Assembly (NCBI GenBank): GCA_011033025.1
Contig: WFMF01000005.1
Coordinates: 806,001-870,000, forward strand
Direction: 5' to 3'
DNA length: 64,000 bases
From: Beroe forskalii
Lineage: Eukaryota; Ctenophora; Nuda; Beroida; Beroidae
Part shown: one piece after another, positions 1 to 13,200 of the stretch
How positions within the stretch are numbered: the stretch's first letter is position 1
Layout: the number at the start of each line of letters is the position of its first letter
Made by a program: the position numbers and the translations under genes
The notes under the pieces: model-generated
What the model was told of the DNA's origin: nothing
Databases searched by the model: none
Seen by the model: only the letters and a program-made list of their open reading frames with translations

Positions 1-450
1 GAGAGACCTTATATAGATATTGAACAAAATTGGGCCCAGCACAGAGCCTTGAGGTACACCAAACTGCAGGATGATTGAGTCACTAACAACATTACCAAGT
101 CTAGTTCTTTGCGACCTGCCCATCAAGAAACTTTTGAACCATTTAAGGGCAATCCCACGAATTCTAATCTCTTTGCTAAGGATCTCCAGCAACTTGTTAT
201 GATCCACGGTGTCAAATGCTGCTGACAGGTCAAGCATCATCAACACAGTGGCAGATTTATTGTCACAAGCAATAAGTAGATCATTGGTTACTTTCAGCAG
301 AATAGTTTCAGTAGAGTGGTTTTTCTTATAGGCTGATTGTTGTGATATGTTCAAGTTATTTCTATCCAGATGTTCATTCAGCCTAGAAAGTACAACACGC
401 TCAACAAGCTTACCAAGGAAGGACAAGTTAGAAATGGGACGATAAAATGC
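1..450 (-). mobile_element. LINE reverse transcriptase fragment, cut by window edge
   Basis: Read on the minus strand this stretch is open throughout and encodes the middle of a non-LTR retrotransposon reverse transcriptase. It starts with a YRPISNLSFLGKLVE block, continues with a QSAYKKNHSTETILLKV block, then LDLSAAFDTVDH (with the catalytic Asp) and ends at the window edge with GVPQGSVLGPILFNIYI. This order is typical of Jockey/CR1/L2-group LINEs. The YADD box would lie beyond the left edge. The homology stops abruptly near 450, so the copy is truncated or rearranged there. No stop codons were seen, which suggests a fairly young copy. Confidence 0.88.
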
Positions 451-686
451 CACCCTGGTGTAACACAAGCTCCCCCATTACAGGGGGCAAGGGTCCCTAG
501 TTTTCAAAAGGGCCCCTGCAGAAAAATCTAAGGGGGCCTTGGTGCTGGCCCTGCCTAGGAGTTTCTCATTGAATGGTAGTTAAAATGAAGAGGCATGTGA
601 AGAAACAGGGGTATCTTACACCAGAGAGCTCAATGTTCACAAGGTCAAGCAGTTGAAGAAAGACGATCTTTTTGACTGTTGCATGA

Positions 687-1375
687 ATGATCTTTTCATG
701 CACTCATAGTGTTACAGTTGAGTTGATGGAGACTCATAAGACCATCATAAAGCTCCAAGATGAACTATTAGCAGTGAAGAATGAACAGTTAGAAAGCATC
801 AAGAACATCGTACATATGTCAGTAGCAATCACAGTGAAGGAGTTCAAATCCTACACCACTCAGGTTCAGGGTGGAGGAAAGGGGCCCCAGTTTGCCAGAA
901 TACACTGAAGAAAGTGGTTCAAGATGTGGTCCTAAGAACATAATAATCTTCAGGTTAGAAGAGACCAGTGGTGAAGATGTTGTTACCAAGGTCAGTGAAA
1001 TGCTTCAGTCACTTGGAGAGAAGCTGCAACTTGAAGCTTGTTGGGTCTGTGAAGGTTGCAACAGTATCTTCCACTCTAGTAGAACAGATCCTGACCAAAT
1101 CGACAATGCTGAAATTTCTCGTCAGGTACAAGAAAGTCTTCATCATTCTGGACAGAATACCAGAAGAGAGAAAACAGCATAGGGATCTGGCCAAGGAGAT
1201 GGTGATTATCAGAGGTTGAGACAGAGAGGCACTTCATCAGACATGGGGAATTCGTAGTGTTCCCAAGAGCACTAACAGTGATGCAGCACATCCCAGATGC
1301 TTCATTATATAACTCAGAGAAAATGTATTTCATGTTTTGTGCTGTAAAACTTTATAATTGAATTGAATATACTAC
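687..1375 (+). mobile_element. Degraded LINE ORF1 and 3' tail
   Basis: Two overlapping frames give a broken ORF1-like protein. One reads KNIIIFRLEETSGEDVVTKV and continues to GEKLQLEACW; the next frame carries on with VKVATVSSTLVEQIL and ends near IPEERKQHRDLAKEMV. The pattern resembles the ORF1 coiled-coil/RRM-like protein of CR1/L2-group LINEs, in which a GEDL..KV..M...LG segment precedes RPVKV and PERAKHREL blocks. At least one frameshift divides it. The 3' part (about 1284-1375) has an AT-rich tail ending in TTGAATTGAA units, and a related tail recurs at 5890-5992. Confidence 0.55.
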
Positions 1376-2500
1376 ATGATATTTGTGAAGGGAAGCTGAG
1401 AGCTACTATGTACAGATTTCAGATGTGTGATACATTACAATGCCAAAAGATATTGTATTGGGGTTCAGGTACAATTTTCAGAATAAAGTTATAAAAAAAC
1501 AAGAATAAAAACAACATAAAGACAATATGTTCATATTGGGGAATGAAAGTGGGCAACACTTCGTCTTAAATTGTCAAATAGACAACAAAAAGTAGATGAA
1601 ATTTTTAGTAAAAACGCTTTTCTACGACTCAAATCACCACGACTCGCAGAGATTTAAATAAAATTTATTTGATTTAAAATAATGGGACAAATTTCTTTTC
1701 CTTAGAGGGAGACAGGCTTTCCGCTTTAACCTAATCTCTTACCCCTAAAACATTTGCCCTAACCAGGACCCTGGTTCCACGCACGGGGTTCCTATAAGGA
1801 GTTCCCTGAGGAAGCGCGCCGCGCGACGATAACAGGGGTATACGTGTTTAGCAAAAGCGCGCCGCGCAACGCAAACAGGGATGTACTTGATCAAACCTTG
1901 CTGCTTTCCCTAACCAGAACCTTGCCCTAACCAGCGCTCTGGTTTCGCGACACCCCTGGTTAGGGGAAACCAGAACCTTAGTTTCACGCACGGAATGCGC
2001 GGATCAGGAGCGAGTGAAACGACGTTGCGCGCCAGGCCTAAGAGGGCTCTGGTTCGAGTAAGGGATTTATGTGTTTAGCAAAATTAGGGAACCTAAAATT
2101 TGGAAGATGTTCATGTTTAGTGCTTGCCGCGCCGCGCACTCTGTTTAGTGTTCTGAAATGCCCTTGAATTAATGGGCACCAGTGCAGTGTTCAATGGCGT
2201 GTTTTTGATGGAAGCCATTTATTTTGAATATTGAAATGAATTGCAATGGTTGAAAACCATTATATTAATGTTTTTGAACTAAAAGAAATCTTTCTTCAAG
2301 ACATCAATCATATTTATGTTTTGTTATAAATTTAATATATTTATTTTTTAATAACTTGAAATAAGCATAAACATTGCCATGGGTCTATTCTTCATTATAT
2401 AACGATCGTTATATAATTCTTGCTCCGATAATTTTTGTTATATAACGGCTTCAAAAATGGAGTTTAGGGGTCAATTAATAATTTTCATAAGATTTTAAAA
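1376..2500. repeat. AT-rich spacer with a dispersed GC-rich repeat
   Basis: No gene is seen. Within 1740-2060 there is a GC-rich patch in which 'cctaaccag', 'ccctggttagggg', 'gcgcgccgcgc' and 'tacgtgtttagcaa' recur. Pieces of the same family reappear at 25680-25740, 26100-26125 and 36510-36545, so it is a dispersed repeat of unknown class. The rest is AT-rich and unremarkable. Confidence 0.5.
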
Positions 2501-2640
2501 TTTTCGAAATTTTGGGGTGTGATAATTTTTCCAGGTGTGTGATAACTGTACAGTTATCACACCCCTAAAGAACAGTTATCACACCTTTGAAAAATTATCA
2601 CACCCCAAAAATCGAAACTTTTGAATTTTGTGATAAGTGT
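2500..2640. repeat. Hairpin repeat built on TGTGATAA/TTATCACA
   Basis: An imperfect inverted repeat: 'ggggtgtgataattttt' near 2514 is mirrored by 'aaaaattatcacacccc' near 2588, and a small perfect palindrome, 'gataactgtacagttatc', lies between them. It looks like a short foldback element. Confidence 0.6.
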
Positions 2641-2704
2641 TTATCTACTATGTAAAATCGTTTAAATCTGACATTTTATAGTTTTAGTTAACGCTCTCAC
2701 TCCC

Positions 2705-2935
2705 TTGCGATACACCGGTGTATACATATTACGTTATCTTGTTTTCGTTTCATGTACCACTTTAGTCGTTATATGAGCCGCGCACGCACGTGCCAGTAAA
2801 ACCTGATGACCACTTGCTCTCACTCCATTACAATACATCAGTGTATACATTATCATGTTATCTTGTTTTGATTTAATGAGTTTATGTATACTCAGCAGTC
2901 GTTATATGAGCCGCGCACGCACGTGCCACAAGGAC
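2705..2935. repeat. Duplicated segment of about 110 bp
   Basis: Two diverged direct copies share the order 'gtgtatacat', 'gttatcttgtttt', and 'gtcgttatatgagccgcgc' followed by 'acgcacgtgcca'. The last block is identical in the two copies (near 2770 and 2902). No coding potential was recognised. Confidence 0.6.
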
Positions 2936-3526
2936 CACTTACCCTCACTACTTGTACAAATAACGATACACGAGCATATACAAATTTATTCTCTTGCTTT
3001 GGCGTTATTAAGGTTTCTTCATTTCTTGTTTTGGTGTTTTGTATACTTGTTGTACTGTTGTACACGTTGGTCGTTGGTGAAATTTCGCTTGTTTGAATCA
3101 TGTTTCCCTTCTTATATCTTTACATTTTGAACAAATGCCACCGCCCACAATTTGCCGAAACATTTGCATCCGTTACGGCGTTACACACTTACACGGAAAT
3201 GTCCTTTCTATTTTGTTGTTGTACATTTCAATCGACAATCACTTTGTAGTACCTCGTTGAATCAAAACATACGATCAAAGTTTATGAATATTCCGGACTC
3301 GCGTTTTTATTCATACTTTCTTGGGCAAATTCAAATATACCTACATAGCCAATCTTCACCATCTAAATCTAAAATTCCCGGCCACTTCGAAGCTTGATAT
3401 TTTCAAGATTCAATTTCAGGCGCTCTAGTTTAAAGGATTTTTATATCCATAAAGGCTTCTAAATTTGCTTTCTTATTGGAAAACCAGTGTAAATATCTGC
3501 CCGTTTCTCACGTTATATAATAGATT

Positions 3527-3693
3527 AATCAAACACCCTAAGGATACGTTTATATCAATTATCACACTCGCCTTCGGCTCGAGTGATAATTGGAATTATT
3601 GCACTCGCCTTCGGCTCGAGCAATAATTCGAATTATCACACTCGCTTCGCTCGTGTGATAATTCATATAAACGTATCCTAAGGGTGTTTGATT
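3527..3693. repeat. Cruciform foldback with three internal hairpins
   Basis: Outer arms 3527-3555 and 3665-3693 are reverse complements with one mismatch. Between them lie three consecutive hairpins, each with stem 'attatcacactcg' or the variant 'aattattgcactcg' and a short GC loop such as 'ccttcggctcga'. The whole unit could fold as a four-way, cloverleaf-like cruciform. The ends show no clear target duplication. It is probably a non-autonomous foldback element. Confidence 0.75.
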
Positions 3694-3709
3694 ATCCTAT
3701 ATTATCACA

Positions 3710-4208
3710 CTGAAACACACACCCCTTCCGGATGCTTTATACTTGTTTTATTACTTGTTTAATTGTCCTTTTCTTGCCACCTTTGATGTTAGACATTACA
3801 CAGATGATGTTAGACACATTACACAGAGTTTTTATTAAGCCATTCATTTAAGAAGTGACAAGGTAAACAACAGTCAGGGTGCTCAGTTAGTTAATTTAAT
3901 ATGTTGGGCTGTTTTGAAAGTTTTAAAATTGATCAAATAAATACTGCAAATTCTCTCTCAGATTTAGATTTGGAAAATAATTCGGTCATTGGTCTTCTAT
4001 AAATTAACATGGACTGCTGCAGAGGGGCAGTCAGAGGAGATGCTACCTTGCACTGGAATTCTACCTTAAAATGGAATTCTCATTATGTAGATAGTTGTGT
4101 TTTAAAGAATTTATTCTTTAATTTTTGATAAATTATATGTATTGTACAAACTTAATAATCCATATCATCAGATGTAGTTAATGGGGTTGGATGTTGTGAC
4201 ATGGTGTG
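3710..4208. other. Region upstream of the PPP1R37-like start codon
   Basis: AT-rich sequence with no repeat or coding exon recognised. It precedes the predicted start codon at 4209 and should hold the 5' UTR or promoter, but no clear TATA box or 5' UTR splice site could be assigned. Confidence 0.3.
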
Positions 4209-7200
4209 ATGCTAAGTGATGAAGAGGAGGATGAGGAGGTTTCCAGTGAGGAAATGGTCAGTTCTGACCATGGAGAAGAAGAGCTAAACTGTCCCAATCA
4301 ATCAGAATTTAAAGTGCATGATCGATCAAGAGATGTGCCTCAACAAAGTGATGAGATCCAACACCCCTTTAATCACCACACCAATCCACCCTGTTTACCA
4401 AATGATCTTGAATGTGAAGCAAAACATGAAGACAATGGAGGAAGCCTTGAAAAACGTGATCTAGCCAGACTTCAGTACCAAACAAATAATGATCTCAAGG
4501 TTATGATTTGGATTTATGCATATGTGTGCTTATTGCTTAAAAAAGAGTGTCCGATAAATTTAGATAAATTTAGAAAGGTAATTGGGTGTGCACTCCACAC
4601 AGCAGTAAGTTACTAAGAGAGCAAGTTGAAAAAGTTAAACAGTACAAGAAAGTTTCAATAATAGGAGCCCTTGAATAGCATGTGCTAGTCATCATGAGTA
4701 GGTTAGGAACTGTTCTGTAGAGTAGCACATGTATTTGTTAGTAGGTACTTTGATTTATCGAGCACCCTTAAGAGCAATCTGCACACATATAGAAGCATGC
4801 TTTCTCTGGTTTATCCCTTCGTTTTTGTAACAAATTGATTCTCTAATTCATTGTAAGTGAACCTTTTTGGATAGGTAAATAGTTATTATTTGTGCCGATA
4901 ATAAAATCTGAAACTTCCCATTAATTATTGTCCTTTCTGTATGCCTTCTTCTTTTAAGACATTCAAGAATAGACTAATTGATTATTGTTTTTCTTCAGAA
5001 TGGAGGTGGTATGATGAACCACGATCCAAGTCCTAGCACAGCATTGGCAGCCAGTCTGAAGAAACCAGAAAACCATCCTGACAAATTGAAGAGTATACTT
5101 ATTAAAAGGAGGGGTAACAAGAGCAACAAAAGCGTCAGCTTCAGAAACATCCTTGCTGACTTTGTTGAACCAGTCCCTGTGAATCACGTTAATGGTAAGG
5201 TATCCCTATATTGTCCCTTAGATAATTTATTATTTAGCTTGTGTTTCCTTATTTAATGGCTGGAGTAAAATCTCAGATTTTGTGTCTAATGTTAACATTT
5301 TTTGCTGATGATTATCTAACCAATGGTACTTTACGTCAAAGGTATTGAAATTATTTACTAATTGGTGGTTTGATATTTTGCTTAATCAAATTCCTAACTT
5401 CATACTTAGTTGTCTCATTCATCTTGAACTTTTGCAGATGAAGAATGTGCTAATGTGTTAGATTCTTACAAAGAACTATGTGAGAAGTTGAGGGTTAGAC
5501 CATGCCAGAAACTAGTTGATCAATTGGAAGGTCTACAAGATAGTACTCTAAAACTGGATACCATTGACCTGAAAGGTGAATACCTTATCAACTTCACATC
5601 ACTAATAATATAATCGACCATATATTTAACCAGGCTGGAACTATCGAAATTGTAACTTAACACCCCATGAAAAGATAATCGTAGAATCCTCTCATCTTAC
5701 TTACTTATTCCCATTATAACGTCTCAGGTACAAGGTTGGATCCATCACACTGTGAAGCTTTGGAGGCTGTATTACGTGTTCTGAGAGCACAAACTCTCAA
5801 CATAGAGCAGACTCAGTTGGATGATGATGTTAGTAGTACCTTCAATTTGTGGGTCTTTAAAAACAGTCTTTATGATTGACTGAGTGTTTTCCCTCAGCAC
5901 ACCATAGAAGCTTCATTCATAATATAAACTCGAGAAAATATATTCATTGTCATTGTGCTGTAAACATTTTATTCAAATTCAAATTCAAACTCTTCCTTTA
6001 TGTTCTGGTTTAAAAATCAAGAATGGTTATATTAACTAATTGTTGAATAATGAAGCTAAAAGACTTTAAATTAATGTGCCGTTGCTCCCAGGGAGCTATC
6101 TCAGTTTTTGAAATGATAGAGTACTACGAACCCATAACCAGACTGATAGTCGCTAATAATGTCAGACTTGGAGTTAGGGCGTGGCTTGCTCTTGCTCGAC
6201 TCCTCAAGCGGGTGAGTGGGAACTGCAAGGGGTGCAAGCACACTTTAGTGGATTTAGTGCTGCAGTTTGATGGCACAATGGTAGGTTACCTCTTGAGGTA
6301 ACCTACCATTGTGCCATCAAACTCCAGCACTAAACCCACTAAAGTAGTTGAAACCACCGGCATTATCCCTGCATAATACCTGCACACTCCCTGCACAATC
6401 CTTGCAGTATTTAACCAATCATAGCTGAGAACGGGAAAGTAGTATAATCCACTACACCTATTTATCTTGATATCTTAACCTGAGTTTTGAATTATTCATG
6501 ATATTCAGTATACGAGTTTGAAGTGATTGAGATTTGAGCATTTCGACATGAATTCAGTGAAACAAAAAATCTCACATATGAAATTCTCAAATTTATGTAC
6601 AGTAGTTACATTATTATACCTTTTAACCTGGATATTATACATATTAAATTGATATCCGTGCACTGAGCTCTGACTGTTCAGGTTTCACCAGCAGAAATCT
6701 ATGTAATTCTGCTATCTTCTCTCCTAGAAATGGTGCACTGTTATCTCTCTCCTTTTTTCCCTCCCCCCTTCTGTTCAAGTCCCCCAAGAATCATTGAAAT
6801 TGGGCCAACCCCCCACCTACCTTATCTGTCCCAAAATCTTCATTCCCCCTTTTCTCAGGGGGATAAAGTTATGTGTTATATTATCTTTTTCTAACGTTTG
6901 ACCCTTTCAGTTCCACAGGTTAGAGTACCTGGATGTAGAGGGTCAGTTGTGGAAAAGCAAAATTTGTTTTCGTCAATGGTTTTTGTTTGTACGTTCACCA
7001 GGGGGCAGAAGGGGTTCAGCAGGGGGTCAGCAGGGGGTCAGTAGGGGGTCAGCAGGGGGTCAGTAGGGGTTCACCAGGGGGTCAGCAGGGGTTCACCAGG
7101 GGGTCATTGGTATACTTTCATATGACCGCACTGTTATATCTTTCTCTAACGTTTGACCGTTTCAGTTCCACAGGTTAGAGTACCTGGATGTAAGACGCAC

Positions 7201-10200
7201 CTCATTGGATGAGAGTACCATGCCACTGCTGTGCCGGGTCCTTAAACTGAACTGTACTCTGAGAGTGTTGCATTTGGAGGACAACCACCTCAGTGGGATA
7301 CTCACCAGGAATCTCGGTAGGTTGGGGTACGATAATGTGATGGGAACACAAAGAATATATTTTTATTTCAAGCTTATTATTTCTTTATCCCTAGCTTCTT
7401 TCATTAGAATAGTGTTATGAGCACAGAAATTCAAGAATATCTTATTAGTTCTTGGCCCCTCTTTCTTGATTCAACTCTTAGAAATAGCTCCCAACTTTCT
7501 ATATTTTCTGTTCCTTTTCAAAGCTCTTCTACAGCAGATATTCAAATAGATGCTGCATTAGATACTGAAATGGATACCCAAACGATGCCTTCCTGTCACT
7601 ATGTGCTCACACTTACAATTCAAGTATCTGTTATATAAACCTTCCCTCAGTTTGGGGACTGCGAACGAACACCCTCCTACAAGACCTCTACCTAGGCCAC
7701 AACAAACTTACCCCTGAGGACGCCAAGTTACTGGGCTCCCTGTTAGTCACTAACAGGACGATAAGGCTACTGGATCTCCGGAACAACAGACTTCAGGTGT
7801 GTTACTTTGCGGTGAAATTAAACTGCTTTTTGAGGTATGAAAACAAGGGTCAGTGGTGTAGTGGTATCGATTTAGGCACAGGATTGAAAGATCCTGAGTT
7901 CGAATCCCGGCCAGTGCCACTTAGCTAAGGGTGAGTGATTTATTTCGAGCCTATGCAGCCCGACGGTTCACTCAGCCGAGCGTACAGGAAACTGTGCGGG
8001 AGGGGTAAATGAGGAGCTCCCCATTGCAGCGAAGTCTCGGGCGAATAAAGTATGGATTACTCACTACATTTCCTTAACACTTAAAGTGTTTGGCTTTTAA
8101 ACTTACGTAAAGTGTTTGGTGGGTAAATTTTGCCCAATCTTTAAGTTCGTATATCAGAAAGATAAATCATGATAGAGGTAAATAAACAGGAAAAAAATAT
8201 AGAACAAGGTATCTAACATTATGTTACAACCGAATTTGGTGGCATATTGGAGTATGGAGCTACAATATTTCATTTTGAGTCTCTGTTGGTCACTTTCATG
8301 GGTGATACTGTATTGGGCAAAAACTGCCCATTGGGCAGAATTCGCCCAACTCATTTTTTACCAAATTTAGCTTTTGTATTTCGAACATTTTATTACTCAA
8401 ATTGCAACTTAAAAGCATGCTGATATAAGTTAGAAATTGTTCTTTAAACTCACAACAAAATTTTTGGATAAAAATTGGGAAGAATAATAGAGATATTCTC
8501 GATGAAGGTTTGGTTGTATTTTACCCAAGGAATTTGGACATTTTGTGCCCAAATAATTGGGCGATTTATATCCAATTTCATTGCTTGGGTATTATTTGCC
8601 CAAATCACTTCAAAGGTGTATTTCCATAGATTGCAACGATGTTTCTCCATTTTTCTTAAATCATTATGGACTTATGAGAAGAAAAGTGAAATTTCTTTGA
8701 AAAATATATCACACACTTTTGATGGATGTTCTAATAAAGTGAAAAAACTTCATGTTCATGATCATCTATGGTTGATATTTGAATTAAACGCAAGAACCCC
8801 ATAAATCTCATGCATATTATCGATTTCACTTCCCTTGACTAAAAAAATCTGCTGGCTGAGCATCGAACTTCTTAGTAGCTCCAAGGATTCGGATTTATGC
8901 TAATTTCTATGTTAGGTATACAAATTTAAAGACCGCCACATTTTACATGCCTTCAAAGGCAATTTCAATGCTTTTATGAATTTCAGTAACCCCTTGCTTC
9001 TTGAACTGTCTTGATAAGAGTTGAACAATTAATTGAGAATTCAAATCAAACGCTAGAAAAGTGACAAATGCCATAAAATTGTTTAAAAATGCAACGGGTT
9101 AAATCTATTGAATTTGTGACGTTTTCCATGTCATTTCCCAACTTTTTGACATTACTGGCCAATTATTTGAGACATATTCTGAGGTATTAGGGGAAATGCG
9201 CCCAATCAATTGGACAAATTCACCCAAGGATTGGACACGATTCGCCCAAGAATTGGTCACAGTTTGCCCAAGAATTGGGTGAAATTTGCCCAAAAGTTTT
9301 TGGAGTGGACACTTTTCACCCACTACAGTTGGGCAAATCTTGCCCACAGAATTATTTTGCCCAATTGGGCAGCATTTACCCAACCCAAATTCGGCAAATT
9401 TGGTAGGCAAATTTTGCCCAAAAAGTGGTGTTTTCATATTCTGAAATCTAAACACTCTCGGGGATTGCCAATTGAGCTACCTTCAAATGGGCCATATTTA
9501 GGAAGCTACTGAGAAATTGATGCCGCTAACTATTTGCATTTTTGTGTAAAGTTTATTTAATTTTGAGTTTGGGCAGAATATGCCCACCAAACACTTTAAG
9601 TGTTAACCGTCACTGGCTTCATTATTTTCGGATCCTTCGATTCCTGTCATTGGCTGTACAGCTGTTGGATGGAATATAAGTAAAACCTTCGAGGTAAAAT
9701 ACAACTTCTTCAGCGCTCAGATAGCATTTAGATATACGTGATTATTGTGTATTGTGTAACGTGGCACGTAATGTTGTGTCATTCTTATGTAATAAATAGG
9801 CCATTATATTTAACTATTGCACTGTATATATATTCCTATCATGATAACAATATGTTCGTGAAGTAATAAGTGTGCTATGAATATTTCCAACTTTCCAACT
9901 CATAATGACCTAATAACTCGCTGCGCAAAGGAAGGTAAATAGGGCGATGCCGCCAATTTCCTAAACCCGCTGATGAAAATACTTAAGCGGTTCAGTGTCG
10001 TCAACTCACCACATTGTACTATGATAATGACGCCATCAACTTACCACATTGCGCTATGATAGTGACGTCATCTTAACAGCCTATTTCTTGCATATTTAAA
10101 TGCCGCCAGCATGTGTATTTTCATGTGTTTCTGTTAACGTCAACAATGTCGTGTAGCTACTCTCAGTGCGATTTCAATATAGTGGTGAGGTCGTCACTTC

Positions 10201-13200
10201 TGAAAATGTCTTTTATAGCTAGAAGAGCGTTACAAAAATCGCTATTTCAAAAAGTAAGGTCCAGTCTTTTATCTGTAGAATATTTAAAGCAAAATACCCA
10301 CAGAATGAATAATTTGATTAAGCGAGAAGAGTTCAAGTGCACTGGGGATGGTACCTTACGATTTTGGGAAATGACTGTTCATTGTCTTTGTGAATCATAA
10401 ACAAGTCCCGTCTTCGCTCCCCCCCCCCCAACTAATGATTACCCCCACTGGCGACTTCATCTTTGAGAATCAATCCTTCCGCTTATTATGGTACACTGAA
10501 ATTACCACTAATTATTAATTACCACTAATTACCACTCGGTAATTACCACTTGCCATCGCCATGAGGAGGTGCCATGATGCGCAGTTAATGTGAGCTATCA
10601 ATATATAGAGTGAAGAGTAAAGTATTGGCCAAACAAATTCAGTTGATAGTAGCTCGATAGCAAATTAAAATGAATAATGGTGTGGAAGTCACTATTTTCT
10701 CGATAGTAAGTTCGAATAGATAATTCTATGGATCTTGACTAATATTTTCCGTATGTCAGAAACTATTTGAAGGTTTCTTGTGTACTCCTTCCTTAGAAAG
10801 AAATTGCATTGTTTTTGGAGAATTACTCCCTTTCTGAGTACATACAACATAATATCTGCATATTCCATTATATTCCGGAGGTGTTATCAGTTTAAGTTTA
10901 CTGTAGCCTGTATCATTTTACAGGAGAGGTCTGTTATTATACGCCGCGCGCGAGAAATAGGCGGGTAGGATGACGTCATTATCATAGCTCAATGTAGTGG
11001 GTTGATGACGTTGAACCGCCTCTTTCTCCTACGCGCCGTTTAGTGTAAGTGTAATAAGGCGAGTGTAATGGCCTTTTGTACTCGATGTAATGTTAAATAT
11101 AAGTTGTATAAAGAGTGTACAATGTACATTTTACTGCACATATATGCATTTTACTGTACACTATTGTGCATTTAACTGTACACTATAGTGTTTTTTTTCC
11201 ACCTACAGTTGGAGAATGTGAATTACATATGTCCTACGAGACAGTATGACTTTAACACAGACTCACATGATCCACACCTCTCAAAACACTGATGACTTCA
11301 CACTTTCAGTGTTGCCCACTTTCTCTCCATCGAATACAAATTATGCGTATTATAGATATTTTTAAAGTTTTGATAATACGTAAGCACACATTAAGAAATG
11401 CGTGGTACTGCAGAGTGCGCCCGGGCGTTGACCAGTCTTCACATGACTTTATTAGCATATTGGGTCCCCTCAAATATGTGATTTAATTTTAAACTCTCCA
11501 CCGCTCTGAGAGCCAATGCTCATTTCCTGAGCAATTTAAACCATCAAATTATCAATTTAATTCGATATCACGCGCGTTACTGCGTCATCAAATCACCACT
11601 TTGGGCCCTAATAGTGACGTCACTTGATCCGCCTACCTGTCACTGACAGATCCTGAATTCTACGAATGTAGTGCGTGGTAGCTGTCAGGATTAAATGGGG
11701 GTTTATGAGGGTTTTATGATTTGTACCGTGTGTACTGTACTGTGTACTGTACAGTGGACTGTGTGTACTGTACTGTACACACTATACAGTATACAATACA
11801 TAGACACGCGTGACGCGTTTATTGGGTCCATAATTTTGGGATAATTCGAGATGTATCCTGTTTATACCCGAATGGTCTAAACCAATATTTGGACCGCGTC
11901 AGGCAAGTGTCTATGTATAAACGTCAGAGGGGTCCATAGCAGTTTATAGGTATCTTAATACTGTCTACTTACGACAAGCTGCATTATGTCAGCATCAGCA
12001 AAATGAAACGCACAGCTTTTTATTAAAGTTGACAGAACATCATTGGTGAAACCGAGAATCGTTTTGAGGTTACGTAATGTTAATCAAGTGGAGCGTTTCC
12101 TTTAAGATGAACTAAAATGTTGTCATGATAGTACGATAAGAAGACCTAGCACACGCAATGTACACCTGAAATGATTCACTTTCGCGGGTTTAGAATGTAC
12201 TGTATAAGATACCGTTGCAGTGTGATGTGTTGAAAATGTACTGCAATGAGTAATAGTGTACTGAAAGTCCGTGTACCAATTTGTAACTCTACACGGGTAT
12301 CCAATTTCTTTTATTGCTGTGTTCATTGTACTACAAAATCAACAATATATGGTGTTTGGAGTGTATAAATGTATTGAAATATGTTGAAATGTATGTTGAA
12401 ATGTACATAATGTCGATATGAAGTTTTTATTTTCTTTCCAATTAATGTGCACTCCGGTCCACTATCACAGGAAACAAGTTATACTATTCTTCTTGATCTT
12501 TGTTGTGGGTTGTACAAAACAACGTTTTGTAGCATGTATATTGGGGGGGGGGTAAGGCAAACTTTGGCAAACTTTGGCAAACGCTTCCACTTTTTTTGGG
12601 GTTTGCCAAAAAAAGTGTTTGCCAAAGTTTGCCATAGTTTGCCAAAGTTTGCCAAAATTTGCCAAAGTTTGCCAAAAATACCCCAAAAATTTTGTTATTT
12701 CTGGTTTCTTGTCCACTATGCATGCAGGACATGTGCATAGTGGTTTTTGAGGGAGCTGAATCGATTTCCAATGCTTAATTTTCATTCATACCTTCCCCTT
12801 CGAGGCTTTACTGGTATCCACGCCTGGACCTTCCCTCACAAGCACCCCATTGTTTACAAAAAGGTACCCTTATTAATGACCAGGGTTAGCGAATTTCGAG
12901 AATCTTTTGGTTTTCAAGAAAAGAGATCTTTATAATTCCCAGGCATCGATATTGGATCCATGTACCTACTATCTACTACCAGTTCATCAGACAACGAGTC
13001 TTTGACAGAATGGTACCACAGGATTATGACCAAATTTAGCCTCCATTAACATCCACGAAGGCTGAGTGGAGGCTTATTTCAAAAATAAGCCTCCATGGAT
13101 GCTTATGGTTGCAGTAAGCTAATTCTCGAAAAAAAGCCTCCACTGTGGTGGCTAATTAGCCTCCATTAGCCTCCACTCAGCCTCAATGGACGCTTATATT

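Noticed and set aside
7849-7925. A functional tRNA gene (Phe-like anticodon loop, B-box)
   Set aside because: Acceptor and T stems do not pair properly and the unit continues into a SINE-like body, so it is listed as a SINE.
10113-10400. A 95-residue ORF as an exon or small gene
   Set aside because: No splice sites in suitable positions, no recognised motif, and overlap with the dispersed TGACGTCAT repeat region.
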